A stretch of DNA of 64,000 nucleotides from Erinaceus europaeus (GCF_950295315.1 NC_080172.1:111514353-111578352); one strand, 5' to 3'. Counted from the first letter of the stretch, positions 33,683 to 45,333 are shown. Program-made: numbers and translations. The notes: generated by a model from the letters alone, not told the origin.

Positions 33683-35055
33683 ATGAAGTCTTCTAATAAA
33701 TTAATAGCTTCTTTACCTCTTCTGCCTCTACTAGCACCTAAACTTTTCTCTCGGGATCCCATTCCCTCTGCTCCTACAATCTTTACTGATGGCGGAAAAA
33801 GGGGAGCTGCTGCCCTTATATATTACCCAGACAAACAATCTCCTAAACCTCTCTTTACTGAGCTTCCTGAGAATTCCCCTCAGTACGAAGAACTTTATGC
33901 TGTTTTCCTTGCACTAAAAGATGTACCAGAATCCTTCAACCTTTTTTCCGACAGTGTGTATACTGTTAACTTACTTCCATGGCTTGCTCGTTCTTATGTG
34001 AAAATTGATGACAACCCACTTTCCCCTCTCTTGATTCAAATCGCCTCTATGCTCTGTTCTCGAACCCAACCACTGTATATTCAACACCTTCGTTCCCACA
34101 GCCCTCTTCCTGGTTCCCTGTCCGAAGGGAATGCCGCAGTTGACCGCCTTGCCTCCACAGGAACTTTCCCAGTCTCTGTCTCTGATCCTGCTAATTTTTA
34201 TTCTCTAACCCATGTTAATCTTAAAGGCCTTCGAGCTCGATTCCCTGATGTTCCTGTACCACAGTTAAAACATATCCTCGCTACATGCTCTTCTTGTGCA
34301 AGTCTCATAAAGACACCTGCTATCCAGACCCTTGGGGTTAACCCCCGAGGTTTAAAAGCTAATGCTATTTGGCAAATTGATGTCACCCACATACCAAACT
34401 TTGGCAAACAAAAATATGTGTTTGTCTCAATTGATACCTTTTCTAAATTTATGTGGGCTACAGCTCAGACAGGAGAAAGTGCTAAAAAGCTTGTAAGCCA
34501 TATGCTCTCTTGTTTTGCCGTTATGGGGGTCCCATTATTTTTGAAAACAGACAATTCATCTATGTTTACAAGCAAACAATTTAAAGATTTTTGTTCCCTC
34601 TGGAATATTACTCACACCACGGGCATTCCCTACAATCCACAGGGACAAGGCATTGTCGAGAGGGCCCATCAAACTCTGAAGGCTCAACTAAATAAAGATA
34701 AAGGAGGAACATACCCCCCAATATCCAGCTAGCAAAAGCTTTAACTACATTAAATCTCTTTAATATTTACAATAACTCAGCCTTACCCCCTATTATTCTT
34801 CACTGGCAAACACCATCTACCCTCCCATCTATTAAGGTCAAATGGATAGACCCACTCGATAAAATTTGGAAAGGGCCTGATCCATTATTGACCATGGGAA
34901 GGGGTTTCACATGCATTTTCCCTCAAAATTTCTCTAAACCTGTTGGGGTTCCTGCCCGCCATGTCCAACAATACCCGCAGGATGGCGCTGTTATTCCTGA
35001 AGAACAAGAAATACTACAAGAGGACCAGATGCAGGATACATCCCAGGACCCGTAA
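33683..35055 (+). pseudogene. pol: ERV pol remnant: RNase H and integrase, frameshifted near the end
   Basis: The first open frame (33683-34732, 349 codons) begins at an ATG inside the LTR remnant. RNase H-like features are FTDGGKRG, the acidic position in YEELYAVFLAL and LFSDS. Integrase follows, with the zinc-site cysteines in LATCSSCASL, then WQIDVTHI, TDNSSMFTSKQFKDF and QGQGIVERAHQTLK, which supply the D, D, E catalytic set. A single-base loss near 34717 shifts the frame. The integrase C-terminal domain (motifs WKGPDPLLTMGRGF and VPARHV) continues in another frame to a stop at 35053-35055. These motifs are typical of betaretrovirus/class II elements. Reverse transcriptase is absent, so the element cannot move by itself. 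Confidence 0.88.
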
Positions 35056-36927
35056 TACGACATGGCAGAACCTACAAAATCTGGCTCACAGAGACCTCTC
35101 TCCTACCCTTTCCCTGTATGTCTTATGTTATAACTGGCCAGTTGTTTTTGTGAGTGAGTGTGTTGAATGACCAAAAAAAAAAAAAAAAATTGCATGACCC
35201 ATTTGCTCGGAGTACTCTAAAAGGTAATTGGCTTTATATAAAAATGCTGGACGCAGCCAAAGTTTCTGGAGACGTCCAGAAACATTCCAAATTTTTTTTT
35301 CATTCTCCCTCTTTTGAATTTTATATATAGTTTTGGTATATATGTAAGTGTTTAGTCTTAAACTGTGTGACTAATGAAAGATATAAATTTGTTTCTAAAT
35401 AATGTGTTTTTATAACAAAAGTTCTTTTTCCTCCAGTGTGTTATAACTAAATGTTTATGGGTATGTCTCAAGTTTGGTAAAACTAACTCAACGGTCAAAA
35501 GTGTAACCCTACCACTACACTTTTACCAGACAAGGTAAAAATTAATTTGTTAAGATAACTTACTATTTAGGTAAAAGTCTAAATGTTCAATGTGACTATT
35601 CATTCCCAAAACTAAACTATATAAATTTTATATACAGGACACCTTTGAAGGGCCCCCAAAGGTGCCCTGTAAACTATCTTGTGGAAATTAATCCACAACA
35701 GATCTGGCATCAATCTGGCACTGTAAACATTGAAATCATTGTCATGAATATGCGTTAACTCTCTAAGCAATTTGAGTCTGTTTAAAATACATATTTTAGC
35801 TAAAATTGGTCTCAAGATCCTGCGGTAGAGGCTGCTACAGGAGGTCACATTAGATGACCTTTAACCAATTATAATCATCGAGGTATCAACTGTAACAAAC
35901 CTATAACTTGTTACAAGTTCAAATTAACCACGAGAAGCAGATTGTTTGTGTTTCTTTCACAGGAATCCCGGAAAAACCATCTGAACCCCTGCACACCCTG
36001 ACATCACCCACTAGATGGCACGACTACCGTGGCACACCCCCCAAAACCCTAGATGTCACTCAATGGGATCTGAAGAACCTGATACACAGACTCCAAGGAC
36101 AGAACTTTCTTCATGCCTGGTTGCCGTTCCTGCTTCTGACCTGCCTGTCACGTGTTGGCGGTTCCAGCTGGCTATCTACAGAAAAGCAACATTCCAGCGG
36201 CTGACATCCGTCATGCAGTGTCACATCCCCTGCCAATTCTTCCCCTAGCCATCTACTTCGGATTGAAACTTGTATCGGATTTTCTGACATACCCTATATA
36301 CATTTTACACAGTTTTGAAGCAGCTTATTTCCCTTCACACTGCTGATTTTTCATAGACTGATCCTGAGTAATTCATAGACTTTACCGACTGTTGCCTTGA
36401 GGACTATACAATGCCAAATAGTCCCTCTGTTTGGTGGGTCATGCCCTCCCACCTCCCCCTCTTTATGTACCCTTGCCCTTCCCCCACCACAAGCAGGGAA
36501 TGTTCCTTTACACACCAATCCTTCCCTTCACACCACACTGGCTTTTACTACTCCCCTACTTGTCCCTTCCTATCATGTTATATCATGTAGGCTTATGCCC
36601 AAAAGGTTTCTGCTCCATGATAGTCTTTTACAGACTTTGTACATCTTATGCAATTACTAGATAGAAAGATAGAAAAGATTTAGAGATATTGTGAAGAGAT
36701 GGTTGAGCAGGCTGCGCTTAAACCTATGAGATGAGTCTCTCCAGATAAGTTTCTCTCTAAAGAGGGGTTGAGCACAGGAGGACGCATAAATCTCACAAGG
36801 TTCACAGCCATTTAAGCCTTCCCTCCTCCACAGAAAGTCCTACATCTTCCCACCTGAGCATGGCATTCCTCTAAAACATTTAAGCCTGCTCCATTCCATT
36901 TTTCTTTACTGTGTCCATTTAGATATA
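35056..36927 (+). other. ERV region between pol and 3' LTR, no env seen
   Basis: About 1.9 kb in which I see no envelope motifs and no frame above about 100 codons. It is shared with 61018-62823 and with the antisense copy at 1-1310. It holds the conserved hairpins at 35635-35669 and 35679-35698. It could be an env-less 3' region, as in intracisternal-type elements, or a fully decayed env. Confidence 0.6.
35635..35698 (+). ncRNA. Candidate cis-acting RNA element of ERV (two hairpins)
   Basis: The first hairpin pairs 35635-35647 with 35657-35669 (13 pairs, one A.C mismatch, loop aagggcccc). The second pairs ttgtgga 35679-35685 with tccacaa 35692-35698. The equivalent at 61567-61630 keeps both, with compensatory changes in the first. 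The position, between pol and LTR, suits an RNA export or packaging element. The function is inference. Confidence 0.5.
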
Positions 36928-36943
36928 AAGGGATAGGAGGAGA
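36928..36943 (+). promoter_or_regulatory. ERV polypurine tract
   Basis: The purine-rich run agggataggaggaga directly before the LTR start, the usual plus-strand primer position. The provirus at 61018 has aaagaaagggggaga in the same place. Confidence 0.75.
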
Positions 36944-37295
36944 TGTTGCTGAGGAGTTATTCTGATGCAGTCTCCACCCCCAGGTTTTACTATGCCTCAC
37001 AAAATCCTAGCAGTGCCCCCTTCAACCAATCCTGGCCCTACACGTCACCCCTGGTTGTCACCCAATAAAAAGCCCCCTTACCTCCCCATCTCTCTGGGCT
37101 CTCAGCTCTCCCTCTCTGAGATCTTGCTCCCTGCTCTCCCCCCGTGGTCAGGTAGTGGGGACGGCCATTGCTGGCTGGCTCCACGTGGTCTGAACCAACC
37201 CCCCCATCCTATAATAAGGATTTGTGTACCCTTTTGCTCTGGACGTCCACTCTCTTCTCCGCAGTGCAGCCTGACACCAGACCACCACAACAACA
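36944..37295 (+). repeat. 3' LTR of provirus (type I)
   Basis: 352 bp, TGTTGCTGAGGAG to ACCACAACAACA. An AATAAAAAG element near 37063 may serve as the TATA box and ataataagg near 37213 as the poly-A signal. The long open frame across it and the following L1 is accidental. Confidence 0.93.
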
Positions 37296-37301
37296 GGCAA
37301 C

Positions 37302-37574
37302 CTCATCAGTGTGTCCTAGAACTCCAGCCCCCTGGAGGCCCGCCCAACATGGGAGAGCTAGAAACAACTGCATCTATGGATCGACCTGCCAATGCCCATG
37401 TCCACTGGAGATGGAGTTACAGAAGACAGACCTTCCACCTTCTGCACTTTATAATGATCCTGGGTCCATGCTCCTAGAGGGATCAAGGAAGGAAAACTTC
37501 CAATGATGAGGATAGGATATGGATCTCTGGGAGTGGGAATTGTGTGGCAGGGTAGCCCTCTCAGCCTACAGTCT
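37302..37574 (+). mobile_element. L1 3'-UTR tail (continuation of the 30322 L1 or an older one)
   Basis: tggatcgacctgccaatgcc and the following blocks match the common L1 3' end (compare 44490-44690), more diverged. Confidence 0.6.
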
Positions 37575-37855
37575 TGTCAATCATTGGGCAGTAGTGCAGG
37601 GGGATTAAGTACACATGGTACAAAGCTCATGGAGCAGTGTAAAGATCCCAGTTCAAGTCCCCAGCTCCCCACTTACAGGGTAATTGCTTCACAAGCTGTG
37701 AATCATGTCTGCAGGTATCTATTTTTCTCCCCTCCTCTTTCCATTTTTCTCTCCATCCCACCCAACAATGATAACATCAATAACAGCAATAATAATGACT
37801 ACAATACAACAAGGGTAACAAAAGGGAATAAATAAATAAATAATAAATAAAATAA
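37575..37855 (+). repeat. SINE (type A)
   Basis: cattgggcagtagtgcaggg head, pyrimidine-rich middle, (ATAA)n tail. Confidence 0.82.
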
Positions 37856-37994
37856 TATTAAGGTCTCATAAACTTCTACTTATTAAATATATAATATAAT
37901 ATCATAATTCTTTTCTCAATGATAGTTACTAAAACAACACAATAAAGTACAATCTCCTTTATCAGTAATGGTAAAATTTATTTTGGAAATCAAC

Positions 37995-38200
37995 AGTATT
38001 TTTGTACATTTATTTATTTTTATGATTTTACTTATTTTTATTTGTTTGTCTTACTGAATAGAGATGGAGAGAAACAGATAGGAGAGGGAGGTAGAGAGAG
38101 GGAAAGAGACACAGACATAAGCAGCCCTGCTTCACCACTCCTAAATCCCTGCACATGTAACGTGTGCGATTAACTAGGTGCATCACCACCCAGCCCCCCA
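37995..38200 (-). repeat. SINE-related element, antisense
   Basis: gagatggagagaaacagata middle and gtgcatcaccacccagcccc end, like 33365-33585. Confidence 0.6.
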
Positions 38201-38204
38201 GTAT

Positions 38205-38664
38205 ATATTTTAATTTTTTTATTAGGGAACTAAAGTTTTACATTTGACAGTAAATACAATAGTTTGTACATGCATACCATTTCTGTTTTCCATATAACAA
38301 TACAACCCCCACTAGGTCTCCTCTGAAATCCTTCTTGACCTGTATTCTCATGCCCACTGACCCTAGAGTATTTTACTTTACTGCATTAAGCCAATTCCAT
38401 CCACTGGATTCTATTACAAACCCTGCTATAGAATTAAGAGGATGCATCAGAGGGGAAGAAATAGCAGAAGATAGACCTTCCACCTTCTGCACCCCAAAAT
38501 TCCCCTGGGTTCATACTCCCAGAGGGATAAAGAATAGGAAAGCTATCAGGGGAATGGTTGGGATACAGGTTTCTGGTGGTGGGAATCGGGAGGAATCATA
38601 CCCCTCTTATCCTATGGCTTTTGTCAGTGTTTCCTTTTTTATAAATAAAAATTAAAAGAAAAAG
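38205..38664 (+). mobile_element. L1 3'-end fragments
   Basis: From about 38410 the sequence follows the L1 3' end in forward sense (agaccttccaccttctgcac, then aataaaaattaaaag tail). The preceding part is an older antisense L1 end. No gene. Confidence 0.6.
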
Positions 38665-38900
38665 AATTAAGCAGATGCAGATCAATCTTTATATGAAATT
38701 TTAGGCAGGGAAGGTAGAATGATTATGCAAATGAGTATCTAGCCTGAGGCCATAATTTCTGAGCTGATCTCCTCAATCTGTGAAGAACCATCCTGTACCT
38801 CCAGGCAAGGATTAGAACAACACCCCATACTGCCCTCTGCTGCTCTGTAGAGTGAATGGATCTCCATTTTAACCAACCCAAAAAGCACTACATTCTTTTC
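38665..38900. repeat. Segmental duplicate of 9150-9396
   Basis: Ordered match to 9150-9396 (agcagatgcagatcaatctt, then agtgaatggatctccatttt). Confidence 0.75.
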
Positions 38901-38974
38901 TGGTTTTATTTTTTATTCGTGATTTAATATTGATTCACCAAATAACATGTCAACATGGCTATGATTCTGGACAG

Positions 38975-39095
38975 GGGTAGATAGTATAATTGTTATTCAA
39001 AGAGATTCTCATACCTGAGGCTACAAAGTCCCAGGTTCAATCCTCTGTACTATGAGTCAGAGCTGAGCAGTGCTCCAATAAAAAAAAAAAAAAAA
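38975..39095 (+). repeat. SINE (type C)
   Basis: gtagatagtataattgttat head, A tail of 15. Confidence 0.85.
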
Positions 39096-39705
39096 GGGAG
39101 GGAGTAGGGGTATAATTCTATAATATTCCCATTGCCATTTCCAGCATTCTGAATTCCCAATTCCACCATCACAAGCCCCAGCATTTACTTCTCCTAAGTT
39201 TGAAGACAAGAGTTAACTGTCATCTCTAAAATTATCTATCTGCATTTGTACAACTCCAGTTCCCACCCACTCTTCATTTCCAAGTCACACATAATCCTAT
39301 TCCTACAATCAAAGTTAGGGTTGTTAAAACACTAATGTTCTTCTATGATTGTCAATAGTATTTTGTAATCATTACGATATGATCCTAGAGTTCAACATTG
39401 ATACTTCTGAATGCTGTGTTCTTGGAGCTTCTGTAGGAGCATATTGAATTCTCCCCAGTGTCACACCCAGCACTGAATGCTTATATGGCTTCAACTCTAC
39501 CGATATCATGATAGGATCACTTCCAGATTCAACCACAAGTAGTCTCTAGCCCATGTGGGGGATGTGATATCTAACCATTTCAACAGGGGACAGTCTTAGT
39601 CAGGATTAGCCTGAGAGGATTTTGGGATCTTAGGAGGCATCCTCTTTCCTCAAGGGGACACTTCCTTCCAGGCTTTTGGAGGAGTAGGGTGTAGCCTAAG
39701 TAGGA

Positions 39706-39712
39706 TATAAAA
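39706..39712 (+). promoter_or_regulatory. TATA box of PRAME-3 promoter
   Basis: TATAAAA in ggatataaaagtgtaggtcc, as at 15829 and 18632. The region 39300-40900 aligns with the duplicated units A and B. Confidence 0.65.
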
Positions 39713-39739
39713 GTGTAGGTCCCTAAACAGGGAAGCACA

Positions 39740-39817
39740 GCCTTCAAGCTCTTCAGTCGGCCTGTGGGTTCTCCAGTGACCTGAGTTCTGAGCACACAGC
39801 CAATTTAATCACAGCTG
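39740..39817 (+). other. Non-coding first exon of PRAME-3 (end fixed by donor)
   Basis: The block gacctgagttctgagcacac ends cacagctg|GTAAGT at 39817/39818. The likely acceptor is tttccacag ending at 42029. The start is estimated. Confidence 0.55.
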
Positions 39818-39907
39818 GTAAGTTACCCACCTCTGCAAAGGACCCCCTATGTCATCTGTGGTCAAGCAACTATGGTCAAATACACAAGGGGTTACTTTTA
39901 TGGGTTT

Positions 39908-40085
39908 TTTGGTATATTTTATTTATTTTATTTTTTGAGAGAGATGCAGAGCAAGAGACACACAGAGAGAAACACCAGAGCACTGTTCAGCTCTGCCTTA
40001 TGGTCCTGTATGGAACTGAACCAGGGACTTTTGAAACTCTGGTATGAGAGGTATTTGCATAACCATTATCTTATCCCCCCTGCCT
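39908..40085 (-). repeat. SINE (type C related), antisense
   Basis: ttatttattttattttttga, then cagagcactgttcagctctg and gcataaccattatcttatcc. Confidence 0.75.
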
Positions 40086-41040
40086 GGTTACTTTTGTTTT
40101 TCCATATTTTTCTTTCTTTCTTTCTTTCTTTCTCTTTTATAAATAATTATAATAATGTTAATAATAATAATAAGCCTGTATTTGTGAATGAGGCAGAGAT
40201 CAGAACATGACTTGCCTACTAGTGGATGTTCCCTGGACGGACTTCTCCCTTTTTAGTTATTTTCAAATGAACATATTTCAGAGTTTGCTATTGCCTCTAC
40301 ATAGACTCGTTTTTACTCCAAAATGTGATGGTTTGCTATGTGTACATTCATTGTTCAACCTTTTAAAATGACAAGTAATTCTAGAAATTGTTTCTTGACA
40401 TCTGCAGTATTTACCTGTTATCATCTTTTCCTTCATTTTTTTATTTGCACGTACATGATTTACAATTCAGGTGCTGTCAGATGGTTGAAAATTCTCATTT
40501 CATCAAGAGAGATGTCTGTAAATCACTCTCACCCCCAATTCAGGCCTATCATCTATGACCAGGACTGAGAACTCAGGAGTGGATCCATGCCTCTCCCCAT
40601 CTTCCTTCCCCTGAGACCTTTTGGTGCAATACCCAAAACCAGCCCTGATTTTACTTCATGTTTCCCTTTCTATCTTTTTGGTTCTCTGCTTGGAGTAACA
40701 TGACTCATTCTCCTTGCCATCAGAGCTGTTGCTGGGTCTCAGTTCCTGCACAAATACCCCCTACTCTTGGTCGCCATTTTTCTTTCTTTATCTGACAGTC
40801 TACAAGCTTCAGGTGCTGAGGGAACACAGAGAGAGAACCCATGCTCTCAAGAAGCTTCTTTTCTTCAGGTGGGGACCTCAGCTTGAAGCTTGGTCCTTGG
40901 GATGTATAATGACTTAGTACCTCAAGGTGTGTCACAACCACCTTGTCCTTTCTGTCTAATTTCTTAAATTTGTGAAGGAGTCCTCCCATACCAGCCTGCT
41001 CTTTAGCTTATCTTCACTACTTAGAATATGTGGCTGAAAA
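40086..41040. other. PRAME-3 leader intron, paralogous to units A/B
   Basis: Aligns with 16090-17070 (blocks catgcctctcccagtcttcc against catgcctctccccatcttcc). A (TTTC)n tract lies near 40110. No gene. Confidence 0.6.
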
Positions 41041-41640
41041 GATAACCTCTTGGTAAGTCTCTCTCAACCAAGGTGAACATAAGGGGGGAAACTCAGACTT
41101 GTTTCTTTCCTTCTTGATTCTCAGGCCCACAGAAACTCCAGCACTTCCCCCATTAACTGCAGGCCACATGGCCACAGATTCACTTATTCAAAGTCACCTT
41201 CCAATCACAGAAGAACAGACCTTATCACAACTTCATCACACACCTCAGACCCCAGACAAGAGAAATTCCAAACTATATGGCTTTTTGATATTCATCTTCT
41301 CTCTGTCTCACCCTACGGGTTTAACCCCTATGCTTCTCTCAGATACCTTTGGATAATTAAGTAGAATAACTGTCTTGTATCTCATCAATTCCTGTCATAA
41401 CAGCCCCCTACCTTAGGGGCATGCTGACAGTTAAGAAACCTGTAATTTCTGTCATATTTCAACAGTAATTAACTTCATTGATTTACTATTTAACTCATGT
41501 CCACTTTGCTAATAAATGGATTGTAGGATTCTAGGCATGCTAAGAGTCCCCTGGTGTATTTTACTTCGTGTCACCTCTGTTGTGAGCGAGAAAGAACCAG
41601 CCTGTTACCTTTCCTGAGAGAGAGAGATACCCAGAAAAAC
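41041..41640. other. Unassigned inserted block in PRAME-3 leader intron
   Basis: Absent from the paralogous PRAME-2 leader intron, where the flank ttattggctaat is reached directly (21318 against 41651). It contains no clear ORF. It could be an LTR or DNA transposon remnant; I do not recognise it. Confidence 0.4.
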
Positions 41641-42052
41641 AAGTAAGCTGTTACTGGCTAATCAATTCGACACCCAGATATTTCTATGTATGTAAAGAGA
41701 TGCTCCATAGAGCTGTACGTCCATAGCTTCTGGATTTGAGCTCCCAGGTTTATGTCAACAGTGTAGTTGCATGACTGTTATAATCTCATATCAAAATGAC
41801 CAATTTAATAGAATGAAGCCCCATATGTGGCTGTCTGCTTAGATTTTGTAATCTATTTCTGACTGTGAACTTTGGAGACTAACTGTGGAAACTCTTACCA
41901 TTATTTCTTATTATGCCGCCAGAGTAGTGACTTGGCTGCTGAAGTGGTTCCTTGAAGAGCAGTATGATGGACACTAGCCATCTCGTGCTGCCTAGAGAAT
42001 GCCATCCTTCTCTTTGACTATTTCCACAGGATTGTTGCCAGAGGAGACTAAA

Positions 42053-42344
42053 ATGCCCTCCTATAACCATCCAGTCTCTTACTACTGGCCATTCAGAGAC
42101 TTCTAAGGGATGAGAACTTGGCCATCTCTTACCTGAGGAGCCTGCCTGCAGAGCTCTTCCCATGTCTCTTTCTGGAAGCTTACACTCACAAATGCTGGAA
42201 GACCATGAAGGCTCTTGTCCAGAGCTGGCCCTTTGACAGACTGCCTCTGGAGCCTCTGGTTTACGACCTATTTCCTGATAATGAAAGTTTGAAATCTGTC
42301 CTGGATGGAATTGATGTCCTGCTTCAGCAGGAAGTTCTTCCTAG
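42053..42344 (+). pseudogene. PRAME-3 exon 1 (frameshift near start)
   Basis: ATG at 42053, 23 bases after an acceptor. The frame from this ATG stops after 18 codons. The conserved frame, reading RLLRDENLAISYLRSLPAEL, then KTMKALVQSWPFDRLPLEPL, is offset by one base loss near 42066 and has a stop (taa 42064) upstream. The donor AG|GTAAGG is intact at 42344/42345. Confidence 0.82.
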
Positions 42345-42604
42345 GTAAGGAGGATCCCTAGACTGGGAGGGTCTGTGCTTCCTGGAAGACAGCTGGGTTG
42401 GGAAGAGTGGAGGCCAATGGGGAGGCCTCAAGGTTTCTAATGCCAATGTGGCAGCTAATTGCCCATTGTGGAACTCTCTTTAAGGCCTGACTGTTGATCA
42501 TTTGTGTAGCATAAGTGTTGAGCACACATTCTAACCCCTAAGCACTAAGATGAAGGAAGCAGTACAGTGTTCTATGGATCTTTGATCTCTCTAGATCCAT
42601 TCTT

Positions 42605-43720
42605 CTTTCATTATTATTATTATTAATAATAATAAAATGGAAACACCAAAAGGATGATAGGATACAAGAGGTACAATTCTACCAAATTCCTACCACCAGA
42701 ACTCCATATCACATCCCCTTCCTTGATAGCTTCCCTGTTCTTTATCCCTCTGGGAGTATGGACCCGGTATCTTTATGGGGAATGAAAGGTGGAAGGTCTG
42801 GCTTCTGTAACTACTTCTCCAATGAGGCATTGGCTGGTGGTTCCCTACTCCCAACCTGTCTCTTTCTTTCCTTAGTGGGACAAGGATCTGGCTGGTGAGG
42901 CTTAAGGACAGATGGTGGGGTCCTCTGCCATGGAAGTCAGGTTGGCATCATTGTAGAAAATGAAACCTGGTGACTGAAAAAGAGTTAAGATATGAAGAAG
43001 AACAAATTGTTGAGTAGTCATGGACCTAAAGGCAAGAGTATTTCAGATAAAGATTTAGGGTCTTCATTTTTGAAAAAGCTAGTAGGCTTACTTTAGGTAT
43101 ATGTCAGGGGGCCCATAACTTTAACAGATTTTGTCTGAGCTGGACACCTGATATGCATGTGGACCCAAGTTGTTGTCTTAGATTTTATTTCATGGTTGGG
43201 AAAAGGGCTGGACAGAAAGCTGGATCAGGGAAGAGAGTAGCTCCCAAGTATGGGAAAAAGTATATAAATATTGTTAACTGTAAACCCCATATATTTGATC
43301 TGGGTCCCATATTCAGCACTGGAGCCTATGTAACCTCTGCATCCCTATAGGTCCAAGCTTGCATTCTGTGGTCAGGAGTAGGCACATTCCAGGTTGCACC
43401 AATTTCAGGCCATCTTCCTTACATTGTTGGTAGAGTACGGTATCCAACCTCACTTTAAATAATGGAAAATTCTCTACCATTATTGATCACATTGAGGGCA
43501 AGGTACCCTTTGGGGCCCCACAAAGGCATCCATTGTGTTTTTCCTGATGCAGATGCCCAGTGACAGCGTGAAGAGGGATCTGTTAGAGATCTTGGTCCAT
43601 CATGTCTATGTGGGAAACTCAGGACTCCCTGACCAGGGCCCCAGGGGATGGGGTGTCCTGGTAGTGACTAAAGAGTTATCATTAAAGTTTGCCAGTCTCT
43701 AGCCCATATTCAGTTTTTAT
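42605..43720 (-). mobile_element. L1 3'-UTR sequence, antisense
   Basis: Reversed L1 end (tttatccctctgggagtatg, then ctactcccaacctgtctctt) running into the block shared with 2325-2800. Confidence 0.7.
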
Positions 43721-43789
43721 AGTCCTTATTTGTCTGACAAGGTTAGCACTGGAGTGATTGAGGGAAGTGTAATAGGAAGTAGATGAGGT

Positions 43790-43934
43790 GGTCTGAGATG
43801 TGGCTTGGTGGATAAAGCACCGGATTCTCAACCATAAAGTCCCAGATTCAATCCCTGGGAGCACATGTACCAGAGTGATGTCAGGTTCTTTCTCTGTCTT
43901 CTATCTTTCTCCTAAATAAATCATTAAAAAAAAA
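43790..43934 (+). repeat. SINE (type B)
   Basis: atgtggcttggtggataaag head, then catgtaccagagtgatgtca and an A tail. Confidence 0.82.
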
Positions 43935-44745
43935 GGAGTGGGGATGAATATGGGATGATCTCACTCTCAGGCCGAAGTTGAAAAACAAGATTAGAAAAGA
44001 AAACACAAGTCGAACCTAGAATGGAATTGGAGTATTACGCCAAAGTAAAAGACTCTGGGGTTGGTGGGTGGGTGGGGAGAATACAGGTCCATGAAAAATG
44101 ATGAATGAAATAGTGGGGGTTGTATTGCTAAATGGGAATCTGGGGAATGTTATGCATGTAAAAAAAAAAAAAAGGAAGAAGAAGTAGAAACACAAAGCAG
44201 AAATTGCCTGAGTTTGGAGTATGGCACCAAAGTAAGAAAGCAGAAGTATACTAGAGTTTGCAGTGAGTACCTCCCTAATACTTCCTCTCCACTTTTCCAA
44301 GCTTTGGGTCCATGATTGCTCAACAATTTGTTTGGCTTTGTATGTTAACTCTCTTTTCAGTCACCAGGTTCCAGGTGTCATCAGGATGCCAGCCAGACTT
44401 CCCTGGATTGAAGACACCACCAATGTGTCCTGGAGCTCATCTTCCCCAGAGACCCACCCTACTAGGGAAAGAGAGAGGCAGACTGGGAGTGTGGACCGAC
44501 CAGTCAACGCCCATGTTCAGCGAGGAAGCAATTACAGAAGCCAGACCTTCTACCTTCTGCAACCCTCAATGACCCTGGGTCCATGCTCCCAGAGGGATAG
44601 AGAATGGGAAAGATATCGGGGGAGGGGGTGGGATATGGAGATTGGGCGGTGGGAATTGTGTGGAGTTGTACCCCTCCTACCCTATGGTTTTGTTAATTAA
44701 TCCTTTCTTAAATAAAAAAAATAAAAAAAAATTAAAAAAGGAGTG
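43935..44745 (+). mobile_element. 5'-truncated L1 (last ORF2 codons and 3' UTR)
   Basis: Starts gaatatgggatgatctcact (end of ORF2, as at 55905) and ends ttgttaattaatcctttctt plus A-rich tail. Open frames inside are common to all copies of this UTR and are not genes. Confidence 0.85.
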
Positions 44746-45333
44746 GGTGAGGAGAATATCTAGGTCTAAATAGAAAGCATTTTTTCCCTAATTTATGGAT
44801 ACATGTGTACATATTCCCTACCTCATGGGCCCTGGTCTATATCTAGGTTTGGGTGCTTTCTCAGGAAGTGAACCACCCAAAATAGAATGAAGAGAAAGGA
44901 TTGGTCCCATACAAGTAACAAGGCTGAAGGGCTGACCCTCCATGCCTGACTTCTTTGGACAGTTTGAAAGGAAGCATAATGAGGGGGTACTGGTTGCACT
45001 GATTAGGTTGGGATCAGTAGATGGAGTATCACTTGGTGTGAATAGAGAGAAGCATGCAGGAATGTGTTCTCCACCCTAGAGGTTTCAGGGCTGGGAGAAA
45101 TATGGGCTTTAGAGAGGAAGTGGGAGGTGCCTGCTCTCTTAGGGTTTAAGAAGGCAATGGTTATTGCTATAATCAAATAACTTAGTAATTGGGTTAACTT
45201 TGAAAATCCTATTCATAAGAATTTGCTGGATCACACATGACTCCACCTTAATTTATGCCTTTTGACTCTATTGATATATAGCTGTATCTTGTAAAGTAAC
45301 ACCACTGGTTGCTTCTGTTCTTCCTGGTCTAAG
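44746..45333 (-). mobile_element. Older antisense L1 sequence and intron shared with PRAME-1
   Basis: Aligns with 2890-3280 and 3727-3925 of the PRAME-1 intron. Confidence 0.6.

Larger units (their letters stand above)
33662..37295 (+). mobile_element. Betaretrovirus-like provirus, 5' part deleted
   Basis: The 6-bp duplication ggcaac stands at 33656-33661 and 37296-37301, so both integration edges survive. The left edge keeps only about 30 bases of LTR (TGTTGCTGAGGAG...), which then join directly to the RNase H part of pol. The rest of the 5' LTR, the leader, gag, protease and reverse transcriptase are gone. RNase H-integrase, a 1.9-kb region without a recognisable env, a polypurine tract and a full 3' LTR follow. 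Loss of the 5' LTR must have happened after integration, because integration needs both ends. Confidence 0.93.

Noticed and set aside
35056..36927. Possible env gene of the provirus
   Set aside because: No long frame, no signal peptide, cleavage site or transmembrane stretch that I can recognise. The two other copies are equally non-coding here.
36965..37506. Open frames of 112 and 170 codons
   Set aside because: They run through the ERV LTR, the target duplication and into L1 3' UTR. A gene would not cross these borders.
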